Positions 14,651-21,398 of a stretch of DNA of 21,398 bases are shown in pieces. Under the pieces are notes generated by a model. That model was given only the letters and a program-made list of their open reading frames with translations. It had not been told where the DNA came from and searched no databases. The DNA lies in contig JAKAMV010000059.1 in assembly GCA_021812735.1 (NCBI GenBank), positions 1-21,398 of the forward strand. The letters run 5' to 3'. Each line of letters opens with the position of its first letter. The stretch's first letter is position 1. This stretch comes from Chloroflexota bacterium. GTDB lineage: Bacteria; Chloroflexota; Limnocylindria; Limnocylindrales; CSP1-4. The translations under genes and the position numbers were made by a program.

Positions 14651-15472
14651 TTAGTCGAGGCGCAGCGAGCGCAGTCGCCGAGCCACGTCGGCGACGACCC
14701 GGTCGAAGGGCGACAGACGCGCGGGCTCGACCCACGCCAACATCGTGGTCTCCCAGCCGGCCTCGATCTCGCGGACGTTCAGCCGCCACAGACCGGGCCG
14801 CCACCGCTTGTGACGCGTGAGGGCGAGCTTGGCGTCGACGGCTTGACGAAGCTCGGCGGGATCCAGGTGCCAGCCAGACTCGGTCAGGTAGAGATGGAGG
14901 TCGAACAGGTCGCGCGGCTGCGCACGCTGCACGAGCGCCCGTAGCTTCTCGGCGACGAGCTCCACCTGGGCCACCGCGGGAACGGTGAAGGGCTGGAGGC
15001 CGAGGTCGGAGACGTCGAAGAAGGCGTCACGGACCGCGAACACGAGGTCCTCGCGGACGCTGACCTCGAGCTTCGCCGTCCCCGCGTCGGTCAGCGAGCC
15101 GAACCGGAAGTGGATGATCAGTCCGCCGAGGGTCCGATCGGGTTCGCCATCGAGCCGGACGCCGAACTCTCGGCCAGCGCGGCGCAAGTCCGCGACCACG
15201 CGATCGGGGTCGATGCGGCGGCCATGCCCCGTCGTCGCGTCGATATCGGCCGACGATCGCGCCGACCGGAGCTCCCCGGCCATCAGGATGCCGCCCTTGA
15301 GGGCGATCTCGTGGACGAAGCTCCGATCATCGGCCGCAAGGCGCTCGAGGATTGCGAGCAGGACGAAGCAGGCTTCCTCGTTCTGGTAGCGCCGCATCGC
15401 GGCGGCATCGGACCGGTCGCGCGCCGTGCGATAGTCGTTGGCGATCGCCTGGCGGTCGCGCGCGTCAGCCAT
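14651..15472 (-). CDS. abiEii: AbiEii-type nucleotidyltransferase toxin
   Basis: This 273-residue protein is of the AbiEii/AbiGii toxin family of type IV toxin-antitoxin systems. These enzymes belong to the DNA polymerase beta nucleotidyltransferase fold. Characterised members of the wider family add nucleotides to RNA, including tRNA ends. The active-site pattern is intact: K59-G-G in IALKGGILMAGEL, then R72-S-S-A-D76-I-D78. The downstream EKLRALVQRAQPRDLFDL motif is also typical. Length is normal. ATG 15472 overlaps the end of the antitoxin gene by 8 bases, the usual arrangement with the antitoxin first. The enzyme would stop growth of infected cells when freed from antitoxin control. The family call is strong, and the target RNA in this host is unknown. 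Confidence 0.85.
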   Translation of the reverse strand: MADARDRQAIANDYRTARDRSDAAAMRRYQNEEACFVLLAILERLAADDRSFVHEIALKGGILMAGELRSARSSADIDATTGHGRRIDPDRVVADLRRAGREFGVRLDGEPDRTLGGLIIHFRFGSLTDAGTAKLEVSVREDLVFAVRDAFFDVSDLGLQPFTVPAVAQVELVAEKLRALVQRAQPRDLFDLHLYLTESGWHLDPAELRQAVDAKLALTRHKRWRPGLWRLNVREIEAGWETTMLAWVEPARLSPFDRVVADVARRLRSLRLD

Positions 15473-16211
15473 ACACGCGCCAGCGCGTCGAATACGGACC
15501 GCGGGAGCGGTTCTGCGGGCGGAGCAGGACCGCCCGGACGGGCCGCAGGCCGGCGAGTCCCGACGGCAGTGGCCGTTGCGCCTCCTCGAGGAGGTAACCG
15601 AGTCGCTGAGCGGCCGCGGTCGTTCGAGCGAGCGCCCCGTCTGCGGTCCGCTCTATCTCGTCATCAGAGAAGGCGGCGAGGACCTCAGGCATGAGGTCGC
15701 CGTAGATCATCCAGCGAGGCTCGGCGAGCGCGTCGACTGCGGCTTGCTCGCGAGACGCGACACGGATGCTTAGGCCATCAACCGTCGTCTGATAGGCGTC
15801 CGCGTTGCGGATCCTCTTCTCATCGAGGGTCACCGGCCTGAGGGTCGTGGCTGGGTCGATGGCAAACGAGCGGCGAACGCGCGGCAGGACGACCGTGATC
15901 GTCACGATCGGCTGGTCGATCAGACCGTGGTAAGCGAGGGCCGCATCCGTCGTGACGTAGTGGGTGACCCCGGCAAAGATGCCGCTGGCGACGGCAATCG
16001 CGGGGGTCTGGCGGGCTGGATCTCGGACTACGTAGAGGCCGGCCCGGATCCGTCGGATGTGGCCCGCCTTGACGAGTCTCCGTAAGCAAACGTTCGGGTC
16101 GTAGCCGGTCGGCATGACCTCGTCGCGAGCACGCTGAAACGCCGCCGAGCGGACGTCCAGTACGGCGATGCGATTGCGGAGGTACCAGTCAGGAAGGTCG
16201 GCGCAACTCAT
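15465..16211 (-). CDS. abiEi: AbiEi-type antitoxin and transcriptional repressor
   Basis: This 248-residue protein is the upstream partner of the AbiEii toxin. AbiEi proteins have an N-terminal winged helix that binds the operon promoter and a C-terminal domain needed for antitoxicity. The winged helix is visible at about residues 38-65 (CLRRLVKAGHIRRIRAGLYV). The following region (VTHYVTTDAALAYHGLIDQP) is the typical start of the AbiEi C-terminal domain. The start ATG 16211 is supported by the dyad operator just upstream. It overlaps the toxin gene by 8 bases. In this family the two proteins need not bind each other, and the antitoxin acts on the toxin's effect. Confidence 0.85.
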   Translation of the reverse strand: MSCADLPDWYLRNRIAVLDVRSAAFQRARDEVMPTGYDPNVCLRRLVKAGHIRRIRAGLYVVRDPARQTPAIAVASGIFAGVTHYVTTDAALAYHGLIDQPIVTITVVLPRVRRSFAIDPATTLRPVTLDEKRIRNADAYQTTVDGLSIRVASREQAAVDALAEPRWMIYGDLMPEVLAAFSDDEIERTADGALARTTAAAQRLGYLLEEAQRPLPSGLAGLRPVRAVLLRPQNRSRGPYSTRWRVYG

Positions 16212-16215
16212 TGGT

Positions 16216-16279
16216 TTGGTGTCGTCTGTGAACCGAGACCGTACTCAAGTGTACGGTGTGAGTCAATGGACGACACCAA
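16216..16279. promoter_or_regulatory. Nested dyad operator with promoter for the abiE pair
   Basis: Two perfect inverted repeats share one centre (between 16247 and 16248). The outer arms are TTGGTGTCGTC (16216-16226) and GACGACACCAA (16269-16279). The inner arms are CCGTAC (16239-16244) and GTACGG (16251-16256). On the minus strand a -35-like TTGACT and a -10-like TACGGT, 17 bases apart, fall inside the dyad. A repressor bound here would block abiE transcription. AbiEi autorepression through inverted repeats is known for the family, so AbiEi is the expected binder. Confidence 0.6.
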
Positions 16280-16335
16280 TCCGCGCCCCAACCGCTTGAC
16301 ATCCCACCGTACGCTCGGGGACGCAGTCTGCGCAA

Positions 16336-16370
16336 CGCGCACTCGGCGGCCGACGGCCGCCGAGTGCGCG
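16336..16370. repeat. 35-bp perfect palindrome between divergent genes
   Basis: The arms 16336-16352 and 16354-16370 are perfect 17-bp complements around a single central A at 16353. The palindrome is GC-rich with no following T-run, so it is unlikely to be a normal terminator. It lies between the abiE promoter and the start of the PHP/ATPase gene, and would form a very stable RNA hairpin or a DNA cruciform. Confidence 0.65.
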
Positions 16371-16376
16371 CGTACA

Positions 16377-16399
16377 GTGGGTGAGGGCGTCGCACCCAC
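16377..16399 (+). promoter_or_regulatory. Second hairpin in the leader of the PHP/ATPase gene
   Basis: GTGGGTG (16377-16383) and CACCCAC (16393-16399) are perfect 7-bp arms with a 9-base loop. They lie six bases after the large palindrome and 18 bases before the GTG start. In the mRNA the two hairpins would stand side by side directly ahead of the GGGG ribosome site at 16407-16410, so they could limit translation. Function is inferred. Confidence 0.4.
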
Positions 16400-16417
16400 A
16401 ATCCTCGGGGTGCATGA

Positions 16418-19027
16418 GTGACCTACTCGCGCTTCTACCTTTGCGACCTCCAGGTCCACACGCCGGCGGACCACCAACAGCGATACGGGAACGTTGGCGG
16501 CCGCGCCCCAAACTCCGCCTTCGCCGAGACTCTGATGCGGGCACACGCCGAAGCTGGCGTGTCGGCTATCGCGGTCACCGATCACAATCGCGTGGACTGG
16601 TACCCAGCGCTCCGACTCGCCGGTGAGCCGCTAGGTGTCACCGTCTTCCCAGGGCTCGAATTCAGTGTCAATGGGTGTCATCTCATCGCGTTGTGGGATT
16701 GCACGGACGCTGGGTACCGGCTGGCACAGCGCTTCCTGGGAACCCTCTTCCCGCCGGGCGTCGATCCCGTCTCAGACACGGGGCCACGCGTGGTCACACG
16801 AGGGCAGGTCCTAGAGCTCGCCGAAGACGTTGTGGAGCACAAGGGGCTTGTCCTGGCGCCGCACGCCACCATGAAGACCAACGGCGTATTCGCAAAGGGC
16901 GTGTGCTCGAACAGTTCGGACGTCGCGCAAAGCGAATACGTCGCGGCCTTCGATGTCTGCGGCAACAAGGGTGCAGATGTCCTCAAGAATCCTCGGGCTC
17001 AGTTTCGGGATGGTCCACCGCGCTGGTTCATCTCGGGGGATACACGTTCGCTGGACGACGTAGGCAAGCGAGCTCTCTACCTGAAGCTCGGCGCCACGCC
17101 TACTCTCGAAGGGCTACGCCAGGCGTTCCTCGCGCCTGCGACGCGGGTGCGCTTTCCCAGCGCAATCCAGGGCGATTGGGGCCATGTCGCGGGTGTTCAG
17201 TTCCTCGAGGAACCATCGCCGACGTGGACCAGGCTCACCACGGTTCACGTGCAGGGTGGCCTACACGACACTTTCGAAGCCCAGTTCGGTCCCGGCTTGA
17301 ACGCCATCATCGGCGGGAAGGGTACGGGCAAGTCGGCGCTGATCGAGATCCTCCGCTACGTCGCGGACGCCGGCAGGCCGACCATCCAAGAACTCGAGCG
17401 CAATCGCATGCGCAACTTCGGGGCGAACGCCGATGCCAGTCTCATGTTCAGCGATGCGACCGGGGAGGCGTACGAGGTGCGGAGGAGCGGTGGCGGTGAG
17501 CCGGCTAAGCTCCTGAGAGGAGGGCGGACGACTGACGTTGCGGTGGGTCGACGCCTGTCGCTGACTGTCTTCGGTCAACGCGAGCTCCAGGGCCTCGCCG
17601 ATCGGCCAGGTGATCTGCGGTCATTCGTTGCCTCCAACCTGGGTGAGCCGTGGCATGAGGCGGATCAGACGGGCTCGAGCGTGCTTGAGGAGCTTCATCG
17701 CCTCGATGGGCAGCTGACGACCGTCGAGCGACGGCTGGGCCAGCTGGCGGAGAGCGCGTCAGAGCAAGCAGACCTCAGTGAGCGGCTAGAGCGAGCGAAG
17801 GCCGCCGGCGTGGAAGAGCTGCTGCAGAGGTCGAAGGCCCTGGAGAAGGCGAAGCGTGGGGTCGTCGCCGCGCTCGCGTGGCCGGACAAGGTCGCCGACA
17901 AGGCGTCGGACTTGCGAGGAGCCCTTCCGGCCCCCACCGTCCCTGACCTCACGTCGACGCGCGAGGCAGTGATCGAGGTGCTGCGTGTCCTCGCAGAGAC
18001 AACGGAGTCGGCGGCGGCCGACGTGGATGACGCTGTCACCGCGGCGAAGGCGGCGCTGGGTGCCCACAAGGCCACGTGGCAAACGGAATACGAGGCCGAT
18101 CGTCGCGGGATCGAGCGCGGCCTCGCCGACGCTGGAGTGCCAGCGCCGAATCAATACTCGGAGCTTCAAGAGCGGCTCGCTGAGCTTGATGAAGCCCTCG
18201 CGGACTATCCAACGCTCAAGGCGCGCGCGGCTGAGCTCGAAGCGTCCAGGGCAGAAGAGCTGCGCAAGCTCGGCGAAGTCCGGCGCCGCAAGTCGAGGAT
18301 GATCGAGACGGCGGCTCGGGAGCTGAGCGCCAAGGTGGGTCCGCGAGTTCGCCTCGTGATTGACGCGCTGGGTGATCGATCTCAGTTTCGGGCGGCGCTC
18401 GAAGAGGCGCTCAAGGGGCAGTCCGTTCGCGGTGATCAGCTCGATCGGTTGGCTGCCGAGGTACCTGTGAAGGTCACGCAGGCGGCCCGGTCTGGACAGG
18501 CACAGGTCGAGGCTCTCGGGGTCAGCAGCACCACTGCTTCGAAACTCGTCGCAGTTGCGGCGACGACGCTGCGGACACTCGAGGAGGTCGACACACCGGA
18601 CAGGATCGATGTCGAGATCGACCTGGCGTCGGGCGGCAGTCCCGACTGGCGGCCGATAACCGACCTATCCCCAGGCCAGCGAGCAACCGCGCTCCTTGCT
18701 CTCGCTCTCGCGAGCGGGACGAGCCCACTTCTCATCGATCAGCCAGAGGACGACCTCGACAACCGGTTCATCTTCGAGCAGGTGGTGAAGTTACTCGCGC
18801 GTGTCTGCGAGGGGCGACAGGTGATCGTCGCAACGCACAACGCCAACATCCCCATCCTCGGCGATGCCGAGATGGTGATCGCGTTCGACGCCACTGCCGA
18901 CCGTGCTCGAGTGTTGGCATCCGGTGGCCTTGAGGATGCCGCCGTCGCCGCAGTAGCGCGCGAGATCCTCGAGGGCGGCGATGAAGCGTTCAGAGCACGG
19001 CAGCGTCGGTATCTCGCCGCTCCTTGA
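16418..19027 (+). CDS. PHP domain plus SMC/ABC-type ATPase, TrlF-like defence protein
   Basis: This 869-residue two-part protein has a PHP phosphoesterase domain at about residues 1-230. Metal-site motifs are visible: LQVHTPADH at the start, AIAVTDHNRV, FPGLEFSV, LAPHAT and the degenerate FISGDTRSLDDVG. The rest is an ABC/SMC-like ATPase. Walker A is GGKGTGKS at 299-306. A coiled-coil insertion rich in Glu, Ala and Arg runs from about 430 to 690. The signature is LSPGQ at 750-754, Walker B is LLIDQPEDDLD with D774, and the H-loop is VATHNAN. This layout matches TrlF-type proteins, large ATPases with a phosphoesterase or RNase head in phage-defence contexts. GTG 16418 is the start and GGGG at 16407-16410 the likely ribosome site. 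It stands alone on the plus strand, divergent from abiE. The domain call is sure, and the TrlF label is from memory of the family. Confidence 0.8.
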   Translation: MTYSRFYLCDLQVHTPADHQQRYGNVGGRAPNSAFAETLMRAHAEAGVSAIAVTDHNRVDWYPALRLAGEPLGVTVFPGLEFSVNGCHLIALWDCTDAGYRLAQRFLGTLFPPGVDPVSDTGPRVVTRGQVLELAEDVVEHKGLVLAPHATMKTNGVFAKGVCSNSSDVAQSEYVAAFDVCGNKGADVLKNPRAQFRDGPPRWFISGDTRSLDDVGKRALYLKLGATPTLEGLRQAFLAPATRVRFPSAIQGDWGHVAGVQFLEEPSPTWTRLTTVHVQGGLHDTFEAQFGPGLNAIIGGKGTGKSALIEILRYVADAGRPTIQELERNRMRNFGANADASLMFSDATGEAYEVRRSGGGEPAKLLRGGRTTDVAVGRRLSLTVFGQRELQGLADRPGDLRSFVASNLGEPWHEADQTGSSVLEELHRLDGQLTTVERRLGQLAESASEQADLSERLERAKAAGVEELLQRSKALEKAKRGVVAALAWPDKVADKASDLRGALPAPTVPDLTSTREAVIEVLRVLAETTESAAADVDDAVTAAKAALGAHKATWQTEYEADRRGIERGLADAGVPAPNQYSELQERLAELDEALADYPTLKARAAELEASRAEELRKLGEVRRRKSRMIETAARELSAKVGPRVRLVIDALGDRSQFRAALEEALKGQSVRGDQLDRLAAEVPVKVTQAARSGQAQVEALGVSSTTASKLVAVAATTLRTLEEVDTPDRIDVEIDLASGGSPDWRPITDLSPGQRATALLALALASGTSPLLIDQPEDDLDNRFIFEQVVKLLARVCEGRQVIVATHNANIPILGDAEMVIAFDATADRARVLASGGLEDAAVAAVAREILEGGDEAFRARQRRYLAAP

Positions 19028-19050
19028 TGTCGCGCGCCGAGCGAACGCCA

Positions 19051-19740
19051 TCAATGACCTCCCCCCAGTTCGCGCAGCCCCTCGCAGACTCCCCGGCATT
19101 CGATGCATCGAGCTGGCCCGCCAGGTTGCCAGCCGGGGGGCTGCGTCGAGCGCACAAGCGAGAGATCGCGGGGTCGACCCAAGATGCGCGCGTCGGGTGT
19201 AGCCGGTCTTGCGACGAGGGCGATCCCCTCGACGCGCTTGATCTCGGTGATGATTCGGTGGCAGCTGGCGGAATACGTCTCGCCCCGCGCATGAGCGCAG
19301 TCCTCGCTGCCGCAGACGTTGCACTCGGGGTCCTTCGCGCAGACGACGTCGTAGACACGCCCGACGATGTGTTCGCAGGCGGTCGCATCTTGACCACACA
19401 CGGAGCACACGACGAGCCCCACGACCATCTCGGGGCTGAAGCCAAACCGCAGGTGTGCGAGCGAGACCGGGCATTGCTGTTCATAACCGCGGTCTGTTCT
19501 GGCGTAGGTGCAGCGGAAGGTCTCCATGACCCACCGACCGGCGTCGTGAAGCTTGGCATGGGCGGCCTCGCAGTCATCCGTGTCTTCGAGCCAGTTCATC
19601 GCTGACCAATACGCCGATAGCGCCTCCCGGGCCTGGTGCTCGCCGGCGTCCGACGCGCCCTCGAGCAGCTGCAGCCTCGACTGCGACATCAGGAGGTTTC
19701 CGCGGCGGAGATGCTCGGTGCCTGATTCGCGACCAGCCAC
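19051..19740 (-). CDS. Cys/His-rich zinc-type protein, unknown function
   Basis: The protein has about 229 residues from GTG 19740, five bases after the preceding gene and with GCAGGTAG upstream. ATG 19689 is an alternative start. The N-terminal third is helical (REALSAYWSAMNWLEDTDD). The centre has QCPVSLAHLRFGFSPEM and then two similar metal-binding motifs. The first is CSVCGQDATACEH and the second is CNVCGSEDCAHARG, each C-x2-C-G followed by C-x-H. Near the end is LVARPATPDARI. The repeated C-C-C-H motif suggests two zinc knuckles. I recall similar proteins without known function from GC-rich genomes, but could not confirm this. It is the third gene of the integrase cluster, which suggests it belongs to the mobile element. 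Confidence 0.65.
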   Translation of the reverse strand: MAGRESGTEHLRRGNLLMSQSRLQLLEGASDAGEHQAREALSAYWSAMNWLEDTDDCEAAHAKLHDAGRWVMETFRCTYARTDRGYEQQCPVSLAHLRFGFSPEMVVGLVVCSVCGQDATACEHIVGRVYDVVCAKDPECNVCGSEDCAHARGETYSASCHRIITEIKRVEGIALVARPATPDARILGRPRDLSLVRSTQPPGWQPGGPARCIECRGVCEGLRELGGGH

Positions 19741-19745
19741 CTCGT

Positions 19746-20180
19746 CTACCTGCGTCTCCACTCGCGCAGCGCCTTCACCACTTGCTCGGCGTCGCCGTCT
19801 GCCTCGAAGGTCTTCGCCGTCTCGCTCTCGACAATCCTCACGTTGAGGCGGCGCACGTCGCGACCATTCAGGTATCGAACGATTGCCTCCACCAGTAGGC
19901 CGGCCACTGCGCTCGTGACGAACGGCACGACGATCGTGCCGAGGAATACCTCGATGGACTTGAGGTCCAAATACTCGCGCTCGGCCGTGGCCCACTCGAC
20001 GCGCCCCCCACACTCGCGCAAGACCTTTGCGAAATCCGCGGCGTCGATGGAGTACACCAATTGGTCGGGTCGATTGACTCCCGGCGCGAGGAGGATCGTC
20101 CCGGTGCTCGCCTTGTCAAAGTGGGACCGCTGCGACTCGGTCGCTTCACTCTCGTAGAAGACACCGTCCGCGTCGTCCAT
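19746..20180 (-). CDS. Small single-pass membrane protein
   Basis: This 144-residue protein has a good ribosome site (GGAGGG on the minus strand) before ATG 20180. The frame is open much further upstream, but that part overlaps the integrase in another frame and is rejected. The N-terminal 75 residues are soluble and acidic. A hydrophobic helix follows at about residues 80-103 (FLGTIVVPFVTSAVAGLLVE). The tail, LNVRIVESETAKTFEADGDA then EQVVKALREW, looks like a beta hairpin and a helix. The helix-then-hairpin layout recalls effector-associated constant-component proteins of predicted conflict systems, but this resemblance is weak. It is followed five bases later by the Cys-rich gene. Confidence 0.6.
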   Translation of the reverse strand: MDDADGVFYESEATESQRSHFDKASTGTILLAPGVNRPDQLVYSIDAADFAKVLRECGGRVEWATAEREYLDLKSIEVFLGTIVVPFVTSAVAGLLVEAIVRYLNGRDVRRLNVRIVESETAKTFEADGDAEQVVKALREWRRR

Positions 20181-20224
20181 AACCACCCTCCGATCACCAT
20201 GGTGTTCGCCCTGGGGCAGTCGGA

Positions 20225-21169
20225 TTACAGCCGATCGCCTGGGCTGAGCCGCTTGTAGGCCTCGCGGGCACGCTCGTCGGCGGCCGAGGCGCCGTAGCGG
20301 GCGAGCATTTGGCGGCTCTTCCAGCCCGCCAGGCGCATCAGGTCGCCCTCCGTGCCGCCGGACGCGAGCCACTGGTGGGCGTAGGTGTGGCGGAACTGAT
20401 GAGGATGGATGTCCGGAAGCCCTGCCTGCCGTCCGCGGCGCTTGACCGCCTGCTCGACGCCGGTCTCGGTCAGCCGGCCGCGCTTGCCGAGCCAGAGCCA
20501 CGGCTCGGAGGCGTCGGGACGCTTCCCCCGCGACCGCAGATACCGGTCGAGCGCCTGGCCGGTCTTGTGGCCGAACGGGCAGGACCGCGGTCGACGGCCC
20601 TTGCCGAGGACGACTGCCGCCTCTTCGTCCAGGTTGACGTCCTCGAGCTTCAGGCCGGCCAGCTCGCCGCGGCGCATCCCGGTGTCGACGAATAGCCGGA
20701 TCATCGCGTTGTCGCGGCGGTCCTCGAAGTCGGTCCCGGCACAGGCGTCGAGCAGCTTCCGCAGCTCGGCCTCGCGCAGGACGGGTGGGGGAGTCTCGGG
20801 CACGTGGGGCGGCCGCATCGTCGCCATCGGGCTCGCGGCGATCTCGTCCTCGGCCGCCAACCACTTGAAGAACTGCTGGAGCGAGCGGAACCGTTGGGAC
20901 AGGGTCGCCGGGCGCATCCCGGCATCGGAGCGCTCGACGAGGAAGGCCTCGACGTCCTCGCGCCGGACGTCGGCGACCCGGCGCGGCCGCCGGCGGCGCG
21001 GCTCGGCCAGGAACCCCTCGAACTGTTCGACCGCCTTCGCGTACGTCACGATGGTCGAGGGCGCCTTGTTCTCGGCCCGCAGGTGGCGGGTGAACGAGGC
21101 CAGGTTGTCCAGAATGTCCGGCTCGGCTATAGAATCAGACCGAGCCCGACCGCGGGCGCTAGAGCTCAT
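20225..21169 (-). CDS. Tyrosine site-specific recombinase (integrase, XerC/XerD type)
   Basis: This 314-residue integrase has an N-terminal SAM-like core-binding domain at about 15-110 ([20 protein letters not shown] then [11 protein letters not shown]). The catalytic domain follows, with all active residues in order: R166 in [10 protein letters not shown]190 in LGKGRR, H257-Q-F-R260 in [12 protein letters not shown]283 in AGWKS and the nucleophile Y292 in LARYG. It lacks a long arm-binding domain, as in Xer-like and small plasmid or ICE integrases. The start ATG 21169 lies inside an AGTTAT element that recurs upstream. The gene heads a minus-strand cluster with the two small unknown genes and sits next to a tRNA gene. 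It is the likely enzyme that inserted this island. Confidence 0.9.
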   Translation of the reverse strand: MSSSARGRARSDSIAEPDILDNLASFTRHLRAENKAPSTIVTYAKAVEQFEGFLAEPRRRRPRRVADVRREDVEAFLVERSDAGMRPATLSQRFRSLQQFFKWLAAEDEIAASPMATMRPPHVPETPPPVLREAELRKLLDACAGTDFEDRRDNAMIRLFVDTGMRRGELAGLKLEDVNLDEEAAVVLGKGRRPRSCPFGHKTGQALDRYLRSRGKRPDASEPWLWLGKRGRLTETGVEQAVKRRGRQAGLPDIHPHQFRHTYAHQWLASGGTEGDLMRLAGWKSRQMLARYGASAADERAREAYKRLSPGDRL

Positions 21170-21261
21170 AACTATCGCCGACCGTGCTTGAGACCATGGT
21201 CACAGTTATAGGCTCAAAAACGGCAGCGGTCAAGCTCCGCGCCAGTTATGGACTGTAACTG
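21167..21261. repeat. Repeated AGTTA elements upstream of the integrase
   Basis: Four related elements lie in about 95 bases: TAGTTATG on the minus strand (21174-21167), CAGTTATAG (21203-21211), CAGTTATGG (21243-21251) and CAGTTACAG on the minus strand (21261-21253). The last two form an inverted pair, CAGTTA and TAACTG, around a 7-base spacer. Such spaced repeats next to an integrase resemble binding sites for the integrase or an autoregulator, or an attachment region. Confidence 0.4.
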
Positions 21262-21274
21262 AGCGTGAATCCGT

Positions 21275-21349
21275 GGCGGAGTAGCTCAGTGGTAGAGCAG
21301 GGGACTCATAAGCCCTTGGTCGGTGGTTCGAATCCGCCCTCCGCTACCA
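21275..21349 (+). tRNA. tRNA-Met (anticodon CAT)
   Basis: A full cloverleaf can be drawn over 75 bases, with CCA encoded at 21347-21349. The acceptor stem is GGCGGAG with CTCCGCT and a G-T first pair. The D stem is GCTC with GAGC. The anticodon arm is GGGGA, loop CTCATAA, then GCCCT, giving anticodon CAT. The T arm is GGTGG, loop TTCGAAT, then CCGCC. One A-G mismatch closes the anticodon stem. The body resembles elongator tRNA-Met. A CAT tRNA modified to read isoleucine AUA is the alternative. Confidence 0.9.
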
Positions 21350-21360
21350 TCGCCCGATCC

Positions 21361-21386
21361 CGATGGCCGGCAGGCGCCGGCCATCG
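21361..21386 (+). terminator. GC-rich hairpin after the tRNA gene
   Basis: CGATGGCCGGC (21361-21371) and GCCGGCCATCG (21376-21386) form a perfect 11-bp stem with loop AGGC, starting 11 bases after the tRNA CCA. There is no T-run, so this would be a hairpin-only terminator, as is common in GC-rich bacteria, or a processing signal. Confidence 0.5.
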
Positions 21387-21398
21387 TCGCGCTCAGCG

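Noticed and set aside
20195..20204. CACCATGGTG palindrome between integrase and membrane-protein genes
   Set aside because: Ten bases is short enough to occur by chance, and no companion site was found.
20181..20864. Upstream extension of the small membrane protein
   Set aside because: It is opposite in frame to the integrase and low in complexity. ATG 20180 has a strong ribosome site.
1..21398. CRISPR array or rRNA gene
   Set aside because: No regularly spaced repeats and no rRNA-like segments were seen on reading the sequence.

Overview
The window is GC-rich bacterial DNA, with codon third positions dominated by G and C. It uses GTG and TTG starts freely and joins genes by 4-bp start/stop overlaps. 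Nothing in it fixes the species. The replication-relaxation protein, the TraG-like ATPase and the gene style suggest a Chloroflexota or Actinomycetota-like host, but that is an inference. Almost every recognisable gene is accessory: restriction, abortive infection, antitoxin, mobilisation or integration. The whole stretch reads as a mobile defence island ending beside a tRNA gene at the right.

Left block (1-7739, + strand). The end of a type I restriction specificity gene (apparently broken) leads into hsdR. Six more reading frames follow with almost no spacing. They are a Mrr-like nuclease-fold protein with an altered catalytic lysine, a small HEPN protein with an R-x4-H motif, a PD-(D/E)XK nuclease, a larger HEPN-type protein, a 28-codon micro-ORF that exactly bridges the gap, and a trypsin-like serine protease. 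This co-translated nuclease/HEPN/nuclease/HEPN/protease set riding on a type I restriction operon is the best candidate for an undescribed system.

Middle block (7740-13047, + strand). Two Phd/YefM-type antitoxin genes, with three antitoxin-like domains between them, have no visible toxin. A regulatory gap with two inverted repeats follows. Then comes a mobilisation-type operon: a TraG/VirD4-like ATPase, a 41-codon bridging ORF, a replication-relaxation protein and two small proteins. The gap 13048-13568 holds a MerR-like remnant and a nested palindrome.

Right block (13457-19027). On the minus strand lie a HEPN-type protein and a type IV abortive-infection pair (AbiEi antitoxin, AbiEii nucleotidyltransferase toxin). 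Their promoter region carries a nested dyad operator. Divergent from them is a large PHP-plus-SMC/ABC ATPase protein resembling TrlF, preceded by a 35-bp near-perfect palindrome and a second hairpin.

Right end (19051-21398). A minus-strand cluster runs from a tyrosine integrase to a small membrane protein and a Cys-rich zinc-type protein. Upstream of the integrase are repeated AGTTA elements and then a tRNA-Met(CAT) gene with encoded CCA. This marks the likely edge of the island, although the integrase lies on the 5' side of the tRNA, which is not the usual geometry.
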